From the NCBI RefSeq assembly GCF_002899825.2, contig NZ_PPED02000004.1, forward strand, positions 248,001-312,000: DNA of 64,000 nt. Direction: 5' to 3'. Positions within the stretch are counted from its first letter, which is position 1; each line of letters starts with the position of its first letter. The position numbers and the translations under genes were made by a program. The notes beneath the pieces were generated by a model that saw only the letters and a list, made by a program, of their open reading frames with translations, did not search any database and was not told the origin of the DNA. Origin of the DNA: Chryseobacterium phosphatilyticum (GTDB lineage: Bacteria > Bacteroidota > Bacteroidia > Flavobacteriales > Weeksellaceae). Positions 8,927 through 17,009 of this stretch are shown in pieces.

Positions 8927-11188
8927 ATGAATAAAATTCTATCGTTTTGTTTTGTTCTTATTATATTTTGCTTTTCGGGAAATGATATACTGGCACAAAC
9001 CTACCAACTTGCCGGAAATCCAGTCAATACAACAGGCTGGACTGTAGTTCCCACAGCAACAGTAAATACTGACTTCATACAACTCACCCCGGACACCAAC
9101 AACCAGTCAGGATCTATCAGACTCAATGATCCTATAAACCTAAAATACTGTGACAAGTGGAGAGTAGAATTTGACTTCAGAATGGATTCAAACCAAAGCT
9201 CTAACGGAGACGGAATTGCCTTCTGGTATCTGGCAAACCCTCCTATTGCAAGCGTCCTGGGCTCTGGTCTGGGAGTTTCACAAAATGCAGTCGGCTTTAT
9301 TGTAGGATTTGACACTTACAACAATACTACTACTGCCACAATGAGTAAGGTACATGTTGCTTATGGACAAGTTGCCAATACAACAGATAACAATAACGTG
9401 GAATTCTTTAATGTTCCCGGAAGCTCTTTTCATTCGCCCGATCTCAATACAACCCAACCTTTTCAGGGAACCACTTATAAGCATGTAGAAGTAACCGCCC
9501 AGGTAGATCCGGCTGCACCCGCTAACTGGATTATAAAAATAACAATTGATGGAAATGTAATTTGCAACCAGTCTTTTGCGCCTTCAGGTACAGCTGCTGC
9601 AATGACTGTAGGATATTTCGGGTTTTCAGCTTCTACAGGAGGTGCCAGATCCCGACATTCTATTAAAAATGTAAAAATTTATACTGACAAGGTTCCTATT
9701 CTGTTAAATTCAATAAGTCAGTCTTTTTGTCCAAATCCCACTACCGGTTATGGAAGTGTAAACCTTACGAGTTACAATGCTCAATTTGTAAGCAATCCAT
9801 CTAACTATACCTTCACCTATTATCCTCTGGGAAGCTCCACTCCCATTGCGAACCCTACCAATTATCAATTCAATGCCAATACCACGGTTACTGTGGTTAT
9901 AAAAGATAATGCAGGAATACTCTGTGATAACCCGGACGGAAAAATTCAGTTAAGTATAGCTCCTTTTAAAGCAGATGATAAAACAATTCTTGCCTGTAAC
10001 AACAACAAGATTGGTACTGCCACTTTTAACCTGAATACCGCAGATGTAACAGGAGTTCCGGGAGCTGTCAAAAAATATTACAAAACCCTGAACGACCTGA
10101 ATGCAGATACAAATGAAATCTTATATCCGGACAGCTATTTATCTGCTCCGGGAGTTGTTTACGTAAAAGTAACCACACCACAAGGCTGTACCGGCAGTGC
10201 GAAAATTACTTTAGCATTTTACCCGGAAACACCGGTAAAAGAAGCAACTCTCAGATCCTGTTTTATTGAAAATAATATTTCAAGCGCCTTATTTAATCTC
10301 AATTCTGCCGATGTAACCTCCTTAACAAGCGGAGCAACAAAAAAATACTACACATCCTTAGCCAATGCTTTAAGCGGTACTAATGAAATTGTAAATTTTC
10401 TCCAATATATATCAACCAGCACTGTTGTATATGCAAAAGTAACAGATACTAACGGCTGTTTTGCGATTGCCAGAATCAATCTTATTGTTCTTCCCCCTGT
10501 AAAATCAGCAATATTGAAAGACAAAACAGTTTGTATTGGTGAAAAAACAGATCTCGATGCAGGACCAGGGTTTAACGGATACGAATGGAGCACAGGAGAA
10601 ACCACTCCTTCAATAAAAGATATTGGTGTAGGACAATATTGGGTAAAGCTTACAACAGGAAATTGTATTACCACTCAGGTTGTTAAAGTACTGGCAGCTC
10701 CCAATCCTGTCATTTCAAGCATTGACATCAATCATAATAACATAACAGTTAATGTAGCAGGAGGAACACCACCCTATCAATACTCAATAGACGGTGCCAC
10801 CTGGCAGACCTCTAATATTTTCACCGGTCTGGCAAGAGGAGAAGTAAAAGTCTACGTAAAAGATTTCTACAATTGTCCGCCGGTTGAAGTTCAAATCACA
10901 GTTCCAAATCTTGTAAATGCCATAACACCTAATGGAGACAACATCAACGACTTCATTGATTACTCTGCCTTGGCATACAAGAAAAACCTAGTATTCATAG
11001 TATATGACCGTTACGGGAATAAACTTTACGAGGCCGGGAAAATGAGAAATTTCACATGGGATGGGATGGCATCAGGCAAAAGAGTACCTACCGGCACTTA
11101 CTGGTATACCATTTCCTGGAACGAAAACAATAAAAACAATACCGAAACCAAATACTCAGGTTGGGTTTTGGTAAAAAATAGAGAATAA
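8927..11188 (+). CDS. T9SS type B protein with L-type lectin-like head
   Basis: 753 residues. A signal peptide (1-24, ending ILAQ) is followed by an L-type (legume-like) lectin domain, about 25-245, with FDFRMDS, NGDGIAFWYLANPP and the GFDTYNN motif where such lectins bind metal and sugar. A YTFTYYPLG module, two Cys-Asn-Asn repeats, the YEWSTGETTPS domain, a GGTPPYQYS repeat and a type B sorting domain ending KNRE complete it. From about residue 345 it is the same protein as the genes at 2143 and 4339; only the head differs. It probably binds glycans at the cell surface; no ligand can be named. Confidence 0.9.
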   Translation: MNKILSFCFVLIIFCFSGNDILAQTYQLAGNPVNTTGWTVVPTATVNTDFIQLTPDTNNQSGSIRLNDPINLKYCDKWRVEFDFRMDSNQSSNGDGIAFWYLANPPIASVLGSGLGVSQNAVGFIVGFDTYNNTTTATMSKVHVAYGQVANTTDNNNVEFFNVPGSSFHSPDLNTTQPFQGTTYKHVEVTAQVDPAAPANWIIKITIDGNVICNQSFAPSGTAAAMTVGYFGFSASTGGARSRHSIKNVKIYTDKVPILLNSISQSFCPNPTTGYGSVNLTSYNAQFVSNPSNYTFTYYPLGSSTPIANPTNYQFNANTTVTVVIKDNAGILCDNPDGKIQLSIAPFKADDKTILACNNNKIGTATFNLNTADVTGVPGAVKKYYKTLNDLNADTNEILYPDSYLSAPGVVYVKVTTPQGCTGSAKITLAFYPETPVKEATLRSCFIENNISSALFNLNSADVTSLTSGATKKYYTSLANALSGTNEIVNFLQYISTSTVVYAKVTDTNGCFAIARINLIVLPPVKSAILKDKTVCIGEKTDLDAGPGFNGYEWSTGETTPSIKDIGVGQYWVKLTTGNCITTQVVKVLAAPNPVISSIDINHNNITVNVAGGTPPYQYSIDGATWQTSNIFTGLARGEVKVYVKDFYNCPPVEVQITVPNLVNAITPNGDNINDFIDYSALAYKKNLVFIVYDRYGNKLYEAGKMRNFTWDGMASGKRVPTGTYWYTISWNENNKNNTETKYSGWVLVKNRE

Positions 11189-11197
11189 CTTTGTTAT

Positions 11198-11224
11198 GGG
11201 CTGCTTTCTATGGCATAGCAGCCC
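11198..11224 (+). terminator. Hairpin after the first lectin-head gene
   Basis: Arms gggctgct and agcagccc with an 11-nt loop follow the stop closely. The T run after it is poor, so termination may be partial. Confidence 0.5.
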
Positions 11225-11312
11225 TTAATAAATATGTAATCATTCAAACAGCACACCTCAGAATAAAAACCCACACTCAATACATACAAAGACAACTAAC
11301 AATCCAATTATT

Positions 11313-13577
11313 ATGAGAAAAAATATACTTATTTATTTATTAATCATTCTATTAGGGCTACCATCAAAATTACTCTCACAAACGTATCAGCTTACCGGAA
11401 ATCCAGTCAATACCACCGGATGGAATCTTGTCTCAGATGCCGTTGTAAGTACAGACTTTATAAGACTTACTACAGACCAGACCAGCAGATTCGGAGCTAT
11501 CACCCTTGCCGATCCTATCACACTAAGCTACTGTGACAAATGGAAAGTAGAGTTTGACTTCAGAATTGACGGTAATGGAACCACTCAATTTGGAAGAGGC
11601 GACGGCTTTACCTTTTGGTATCTGGCCAATCCTCCTACAGGATTTGTTTCGGGAGGAGGATTAGGAATACCTGCTAATGCTTCCGGATTAATGGTTGGTT
11701 TTGATATTTTCAACAACACCACCGAAGGACAGATGAGTAAAGTACATCTCTTATATGGCACTAATAATACCGCAGGGAATAATATTGAATTCAACAACAC
11801 TCCCGGAAGTACCTTCCACTCACCAGACCTGATTGCCACCCAACCATTTGTGGGAAACACTTATAAACATGTTGAAGTAAACGGAGAAACAGATCTTTCA
11901 AATCCTACCAACTGGATTATCAAAATAAGAATTGACGGGGTACTCATCGTTGACCAATCTTTTGCTCCTTCCGGTGGTGCTGCGGGAATGTCACAAGGAT
12001 ATTTCGGGTTCTCCGCCGCCACAGGAGGAGCAAGCGCAAGACATTCTATTAAGGATGCAAAAGTATTTGTAGATAAAGTTCCCATTTTAAATAATACAAT
12101 TACTCCTTTTGTATGTACTAATCCTGCAACCGGAAATGGTGTGGTTGATCTGACATCCTACAATTCACAGTTCGTTACTAACCCGGCAAATTATATTTTC
12201 ACTTATTATACTTTAGGAAATGCTACTCCTATTGCCAATCCTGCAAGTTTTCAGTATTCAGGAAATACAACTATTAAAGTGGTTATTAAAGATCCAACTT
12301 CCACACTGTGCGACAATGGAGATGGAGTTATACAACTTAACCCGACCCCTTTTGCCGCCACTGACGCCACCCTTACGGGATGTAATAATAACAATGCAGG
12401 GACAGCAACTTTCGACCTCACTACCGCCAACGTAACCACTTTAACTGGTACCACCAAAGAGTTCTATCCTACTTTATTTGACATGAATGCGGGCACTAAT
12501 CAAATTGCCAATCCTACCGCTTATGCTGCTGGGGCAGGAACGGTATATGTAAGAGTAACTACAGCACAAGGATGTGTAAGCACCGCTAAAATTACACTGA
12601 ACCATCACCCCGTTATCGTAGTGAATGATACTGAACTAAAGTCCTGTTTTATTGAAACCAATCCGTCCACGGCGCTTTTCAATATTTCTTCTGCTGTGGT
12701 TTCACAAGGCGGGCTAACAAAGGAATACTATCCTTCTTTGGCAGATGCTATTAACGGAACCAACCCTATCCCCAATGCCGGAGCATACATTGCACCTAAC
12801 GGAGTTGCTTACGTCAAGGTATTTGGGGCAAACGGATGTTATTCCATTGCTAAAGTTACCCTTACGGTAGTTCCACCTGTTGTATCAAGTATTTTGAAAG
12901 ATAAAACCATTTGTATAGAAAGCAAAACAACTTTAGATGCTGGCCCGGGATTCAAAAACTACGAATGGAGCACAGGAGCAACAACACAAGCGATCAGCAA
13001 TGTTGGGGTTGGAACCTATTGGGTAAAACTAAAGACAGGAGAATGTACTGCATTGCAAACAGTAAAAGTATATGCCGCTGAAAATCCGGTTATAACAAGT
13101 ATTGATATTTCAGGAAATACGGTTACAGTATTTGTAAACGGTGGAAAACCACCTTATCAGTATTCAATGGACAATGTTAGCTGGCAGGACTCTAATGTTT
13201 TTCCTAATGTTGCCCGGGGCGAAGCAAAAATATATGTAAAGGACAGTTATAATTGTGTCCCGATACAAGTTACTATCACTGTTCCAAATCTTATCAATGT
13301 AATTACACCTAATGACGATGGGATCAATGATATCATAGATTATTCAGCATTATCCCGAAAACAAAATCTGGAAGTTAATATTTATGACCGATATGGTGTA
13401 CAACTTTTCAGAGCAGATAAATCCAACAGATATACCTGGAACGGAACAGCCAACGGAAGAAGAGTTCCAACAGGAAGTTACTGGTACTCCATCTCATGGG
13501 ATGAAAGCAATAAAAATAACACTTCCAATACTCCAATCAAGTTCTCAGGTTGGATTCTTGTAAAAAACAGAGAATAA
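11313..13577 (+). CDS. T9SS type B protein with L-type lectin-like head
   Basis: 754 residues and a tandem paralog of the gene before it, 124 nt downstream. A signal peptide (ending LLSQ) is followed by an L-type lectin domain with RGDGFTFWYLANPP and GFDIFNN, then the YIFTYYTLG module, two repeats around Cys-Asn-Asn-Asn, the YEWSTGATTQ domain, a GGKPPYQYS repeat and the ITPNDDGIND sorting domain. Its first Cys repeat matches the first residues visible in the truncated gene at the left edge. Export to the surface by the type IX system and glycan binding are inferred from the domains. Confidence 0.9.
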   Translation: MRKNILIYLLIILLGLPSKLLSQTYQLTGNPVNTTGWNLVSDAVVSTDFIRLTTDQTSRFGAITLADPITLSYCDKWKVEFDFRIDGNGTTQFGRGDGFTFWYLANPPTGFVSGGGLGIPANASGLMVGFDIFNNTTEGQMSKVHLLYGTNNTAGNNIEFNNTPGSTFHSPDLIATQPFVGNTYKHVEVNGETDLSNPTNWIIKIRIDGVLIVDQSFAPSGGAAGMSQGYFGFSAATGGASARHSIKDAKVFVDKVPILNNTITPFVCTNPATGNGVVDLTSYNSQFVTNPANYIFTYYTLGNATPIANPASFQYSGNTTIKVVIKDPTSTLCDNGDGVIQLNPTPFAATDATLTGCNNNNAGTATFDLTTANVTTLTGTTKEFYPTLFDMNAGTNQIANPTAYAAGAGTVYVRVTTAQGCVSTAKITLNHHPVIVVNDTELKSCFIETNPSTALFNISSAVVSQGGLTKEYYPSLADAINGTNPIPNAGAYIAPNGVAYVKVFGANGCYSIAKVTLTVVPPVVSSILKDKTICIESKTTLDAGPGFKNYEWSTGATTQAISNVGVGTYWVKLKTGECTALQTVKVYAAENPVITSIDISGNTVTVFVNGGKPPYQYSMDNVSWQDSNVFPNVARGEAKIYVKDSYNCVPIQVTITVPNLINVITPNDDGINDIIDYSALSRKQNLEVNIYDRYGVQLFRADKSNRYTWNGTANGRRVPTGSYWYSISWDESNKNNTSNTPIKFSGWILVKNRE

Positions 13578-13603
13578 TCACCAATTTCATCTATTATAAA
13601 GAG

Positions 13604-13632
13604 AATCACTCCGCTGGTCGGGGTGATTTTTT
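13604..13632 (+). terminator. Rho-independent terminator
   Basis: Arms aatcactccg and cggggtgatt (one T-G pair) with a 4-nt loop, followed by T6, close the secreted-protein array. Confidence 0.85.
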
Positions 13633-13687
13633 GTATGATTAACAGGATATATTTCGTTTTAAAGACTTTTTATTCATATTCAATCCT

Positions 13688-13695
13688 TAAATTTG
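13688..13695 (+). promoter_or_regulatory. -7 box (TAAATTTG) 4 nt before the nitroreductase start
   Basis: An exact TAnnTTTG match ending 4 nt before the ATG at 13700, predicting a leaderless or nearly leaderless transcript. Confidence 0.55.
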
Positions 13696-13699
13696 CTTC

Positions 13700-14326
13700 A
13701 TGAATTATTTGGAAGCTTTAAGCAGAAGATATTCTGTGAAAAAATTTAATAATCAACTCATTCCTCAGGAAACTTTGAATAATATTCTTGAGTCAGGAAA
13801 ACTGTCTGCAAGTTCGCTGGGACTTCAGCCTTATAAAATCGTCATTGTTGGAAGTGAGGAAATGAAACAAAAGTTGATTCCTGCTTTTTATAATCCATCG
13901 CAAATCTCCACATGCTCTCACCTTATTGTCATTATATCCAAAAAAACAATTGAAGAGCACTATATCCGTGGTTATTTCAATCATATATCTGAGGTAAGAG
14001 ACACTCCTCTAGAGGAGCTTGATCCGTTCAAAAAAAGTATAAGCCAGCACATTACCCAAAAAACACCGGAGGAAATTTTCAACTGGGCAGAAAAACAGTC
14101 TTATATCGTATTGGCCAATCTCATGTATGCCGCTGCCATTGAAAATATAGACTCATGCCCCATGGAAGGCTTCCGTCAAGACGTAATCGAAGAGATCCTC
14201 AATATAAATTCCGAAACAGAAAAAGTAACCGTCACCCTCGCTTTAGGCTACCGTTCTGAAGAAGATAACTTCCAGCACATGAAAAAAGTAAGAAAACCAA
14301 ACGAAAAATTGTTTAAATTTATTTAA
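13700..14326 (+). CDS. Nitroreductase family NAD(P)H oxidoreductase
   Basis: A 208-residue FMN enzyme of the NfsB/nitroreductase type. The N-terminal RRYSVKKF and SSLGLQPYKI stretches and the C-terminal ALGYRSEEDNF with MKKVRKP are typical FMN and NAD(P)H contacts. Members reduce nitro compounds, quinones or flavins in the cytosol with two electrons per step; the natural substrate here is unknown. It sits 30 nt upstream of nadB on the same strand and is probably co-transcribed. The link with NAD synthesis may be only positional. Confidence 0.9.
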   Translation: MNYLEALSRRYSVKKFNNQLIPQETLNNILESGKLSASSLGLQPYKIVIVGSEEMKQKLIPAFYNPSQISTCSHLIVIISKKTIEEHYIRGYFNHISEVRDTPLEELDPFKKSISQHITQKTPEEIFNWAEKQSYIVLANLMYAAAIENIDSCPMEGFRQDVIEEILNINSETEKVTVTLALGYRSEEDNFQHMKKVRKPNEKLFKFI

Positions 14327-14356
14327 TATTTAAACGATTGTACCTAAAGCAAGCAT

Positions 14357-15928
14357 ATGATAAAAGCGGATGTATTAGTAATCGGTTCCGGCATTTCCGG
14401 ACTTTCCTATGCCATTAAAGTTTCTGAACAGTTTCCTGATGCTAAAATCATCATTGTAACAAAATCTGATGAAGATGAAAGCAATACCAAATACGCACAA
14501 GGCGGACTGGCTGTAGTAACTGATTTTCAAAATGATAATTTTCAAAAACATATTGACGACACTATGCGCGCCGGTGATGGCGAAAATAAGCGTGATGTTG
14601 TTGAAATGGTTGTAAAAGAAGCTCCTGCAAGATTCAATGAAATTGTAGAATGGGGAGCTCAGTTTGATATGAAAAACGGCAAATTTGCCTTAGGAAGAGA
14701 AGGAGGTCATACGGAGAATAGAATTGTTCACCATAAAGATATCACAGGTTTTGAAATCGAGAGAGCTTTGTTGGAAACAGCAAATAACAGCCCTAACATT
14801 GAAATTTTAGACCACCATTATGTCATTGATATCATCACCCAGCATCATGTTCCGGGAAAAGAACTTAACGAAGGAGATATTCATTGCTATGGAGCTTATA
14901 TTCTGGATGAAAAGTCTAAAACCATCAAGAAAATAACATCAAAGATAACTCTGGCAGCTACCGGAGGCGCTGGCCATGTTTATAAAAATACAACCAATCC
15001 TACCATTGCAACAGGAGACGGAATTGCTTTCGTAGCCCGTGCCAAAGGAAAGGTTTCCAATATGCAATATTACCAGTTTCATCCTACAGCTTTATATAAT
15101 AAGATTGACGGAATGCTATTCCTTATCTCAGAAGCTGTAAGAGGAGATGGAGCAAAACTGAGAACCAAAAGAGGTGAAAAATTTATGCAAAAGTATGATG
15201 AGCGTGAAGAATTAGCCTCAAGAGATATTGTAGCCAGAGCAATCGACAACGAAATGAAAATTTCCGGAGACGAATATGTAGGTCTTGATTGCCGTGAAAT
15301 GAATACGGAAAAATTTCTCGAGCACTTCCCTAATATTTATAAAAAGTGTAAAGATGAAGGAATCGACCCGTTTACGCAATTAATCCCTGTCGTACCAGCT
15401 TGCCATTATTTAATGGGAGGTATAGAAGTAGACCGGGACGGGCAATCTTCTATCAGAAATCTATTTGCTGTAGGAGAATGCACCAACTCCGGATTACATG
15501 GTGCAAACAGACTCGCTTCAAACTCCCTTCTTGAAGGATTAGTCTTTGGACATAACGCTGCTATGAAAACAGTCGAGTTGTTAAAAGAAAATAGTTTTAA
15601 CTTTGATGATCTGAAAGCCGTTCCTGAATGGAATGAGGATGGAATGAAAATCATGGATGAGATGGTAATCGTCAGTTACCTCAGAAAACAACTTCAGGAA
15701 ATGATGAGTGATCTGGTAGGTATTGTAAGAAGCAACAGACGTCTTAATATGGCCCTGCAGAAACATCAGGAAATCGCTGCCGCTGTTGACGAAATCTATC
15801 ACTACTCTATTTTGTCTCCCCAATTATCAGAATTAAGAAACCTAACCACCGTTGCTCATCTTATCATCAGCCAGTCTATGGAGATGAAAGAAAACAAAGG
15901 AGCATTCTATAATAAAGATTTAGCTTAA
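14357..15928 (+). CDS. nadB: L-aspartate oxidase NadB
   Basis: A 523-residue FAD enzyme that oxidises L-aspartate to iminoaspartate, the first step of de novo NAD synthesis. The FAD-binding GSGISGLSYA lies at residues 9-18. TKYAQGGLA, the HHKDITG motif, FHPTALY and the late GLHGANRLASNSLLEGLVFG segment separate NadB from the related succinate dehydrogenase flavoprotein. nadC follows 12 nt downstream, so the two are one operon. No nadA is in the window, so quinolinate synthase must be encoded elsewhere. Confidence 0.96.
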   Translation: MIKADVLVIGSGISGLSYAIKVSEQFPDAKIIIVTKSDEDESNTKYAQGGLAVVTDFQNDNFQKHIDDTMRAGDGENKRDVVEMVVKEAPARFNEIVEWGAQFDMKNGKFALGREGGHTENRIVHHKDITGFEIERALLETANNSPNIEILDHHYVIDIITQHHVPGKELNEGDIHCYGAYILDEKSKTIKKITSKITLAATGGAGHVYKNTTNPTIATGDGIAFVARAKGKVSNMQYYQFHPTALYNKIDGMLFLISEAVRGDGAKLRTKRGEKFMQKYDEREELASRDIVARAIDNEMKISGDEYVGLDCREMNTEKFLEHFPNIYKKCKDEGIDPFTQLIPVVPACHYLMGGIEVDRDGQSSIRNLFAVGECTNSGLHGANRLASNSLLEGLVFGHNAAMKTVELLKENSFNFDDLKAVPEWNEDGMKIMDEMVIVSYLRKQLQEMMSDLVGIVRSNRRLNMALQKHQEIAAAVDEIYHYSILSPQLSELRNLTTVAHLIISQSMEMKENKGAFYNKDLA

Positions 15929-15940
15929 AAGCATACCATC

Positions 15941-16801
15941 ATGAAAAGACCCAGCTACGTTACCGATAAAGCACTGAAAACTTTTATACATAACGCTTTA
16001 GAAGAAGATATACAGGACGGAGATCACTCCACACTTTCTACCATCCCAAATGATCTCGTGCAAAGCGCAAAGCTTTTAGTAAAACAAGATTGCATTCTGG
16101 CAGGTGTGGAATTAGCAGAAATTATTTTCAAAACTTTTGATAAAAATTTAAAAGTTGAAACTTTTCTTAAAGATGGTGACACAGCAAAAGTGGGTGATGT
16201 TGTTTTAATGGTAACGGGAAGTGCCAGATCTATTCTCTCAACAGAAAGACTCCTTCTGAACTGCATGCAAAGAATGAGTGGAATTGCAACCCTTACCCAT
16301 GAATGGGATTCAAGATTGGTAGGAACAAAAACGAAATTACTGGATACCAGAAAAACCACTCCTAATTTCAGAATCTGTGAAAAGTGGGCAGTAGCCATTG
16401 GTGGTGGAACCAATCACAGATATGGTCTTTACGACATGATTATGCTGAAGGATAACCATATTGATTATAACGGAAGCATTACGAATGCTGTTAATATGGC
16501 AAAAGACTATGTTAAAAAGAACAAAAAAAAGTTAAAGATAGAAGTGGAAACAAGAAACCTTGAAGAGGTACGGGAAGCAATCAAAGCAAAAGTCGACAGA
16601 ATTATGCTTGATAATATGGATGTAAACACAATGAAGCAAGCAGTAGAGATGATCAATGGCTCTTGTGAATCTGAAGCTTCAGGTGGAATCACTCGTGATA
16701 TGCTTAAGGAAATTGCCTCTACAGGTGTCACCTATATCTCTGCAGGCGCCCTTACACACTCGGCTGAAAATATAGATTTGAGTCTCAAAGCAGTGAAATA
16801 G
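15941..16801 (+). CDS. nadC: Nicotinate-nucleotide pyrophosphorylase NadC
   Basis: 286 residues. It converts quinolinate and phosphoribosyl pyrophosphate to nicotinate mononucleotide with loss of CO2. Family signatures include EEDIQDGDHST near the start, LNCMQRMSGIAT, LDTRKTTPNFR, GGTNHRYGLYDMIMLKDNH and the C-terminal EASGGI stretch with ISAGALTHS. It is coupled to nadB. The 208 bases after it hold AT-rich sequence and the promoter of the TonB receptor; I see no clear terminator. Confidence 0.97.
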   Translation: MKRPSYVTDKALKTFIHNALEEDIQDGDHSTLSTIPNDLVQSAKLLVKQDCILAGVELAEIIFKTFDKNLKVETFLKDGDTAKVGDVVLMVTGSARSILSTERLLLNCMQRMSGIATLTHEWDSRLVGTKTKLLDTRKTTPNFRICEKWAVAIGGGTNHRYGLYDMIMLKDNHIDYNGSITNAVNMAKDYVKKNKKKLKIEVETRNLEEVREAIKAKVDRIMLDNMDVNTMKQAVEMINGSCESEASGGITRDMLKEIASTGVTYISAGALTHSAENIDLSLKAVK

Positions 16802-16970
16802 CTTTGTATTTTCAACAAAAACACCACCACTTTATTAAAAATTCAACAACATGACTTTTTTCATACAAAAATTCAATTTTTATTTATAATATTGAAAATC
16901 AATTACTTAATATTATTAAGACTGATTAAAAATTAACATTGAGTTAATAATAGTTAAATTTAATTTTGCG

Positions 16971-16978
16971 AATTTTGC
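16971..16978 (+). promoter_or_regulatory. -7 box (TAATTTTG) for the TonB-dependent receptor
   Basis: An exact TAnnTTTG match 31 nt before the ATG at 17010; a second near-copy (gaattttgcag) follows at once. No TTG is present at the ideal spacing. Confidence 0.5.
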
Positions 16979-17009
16979 AGAAAATTAAATCTAATTATTA
17001 CTAACGATT

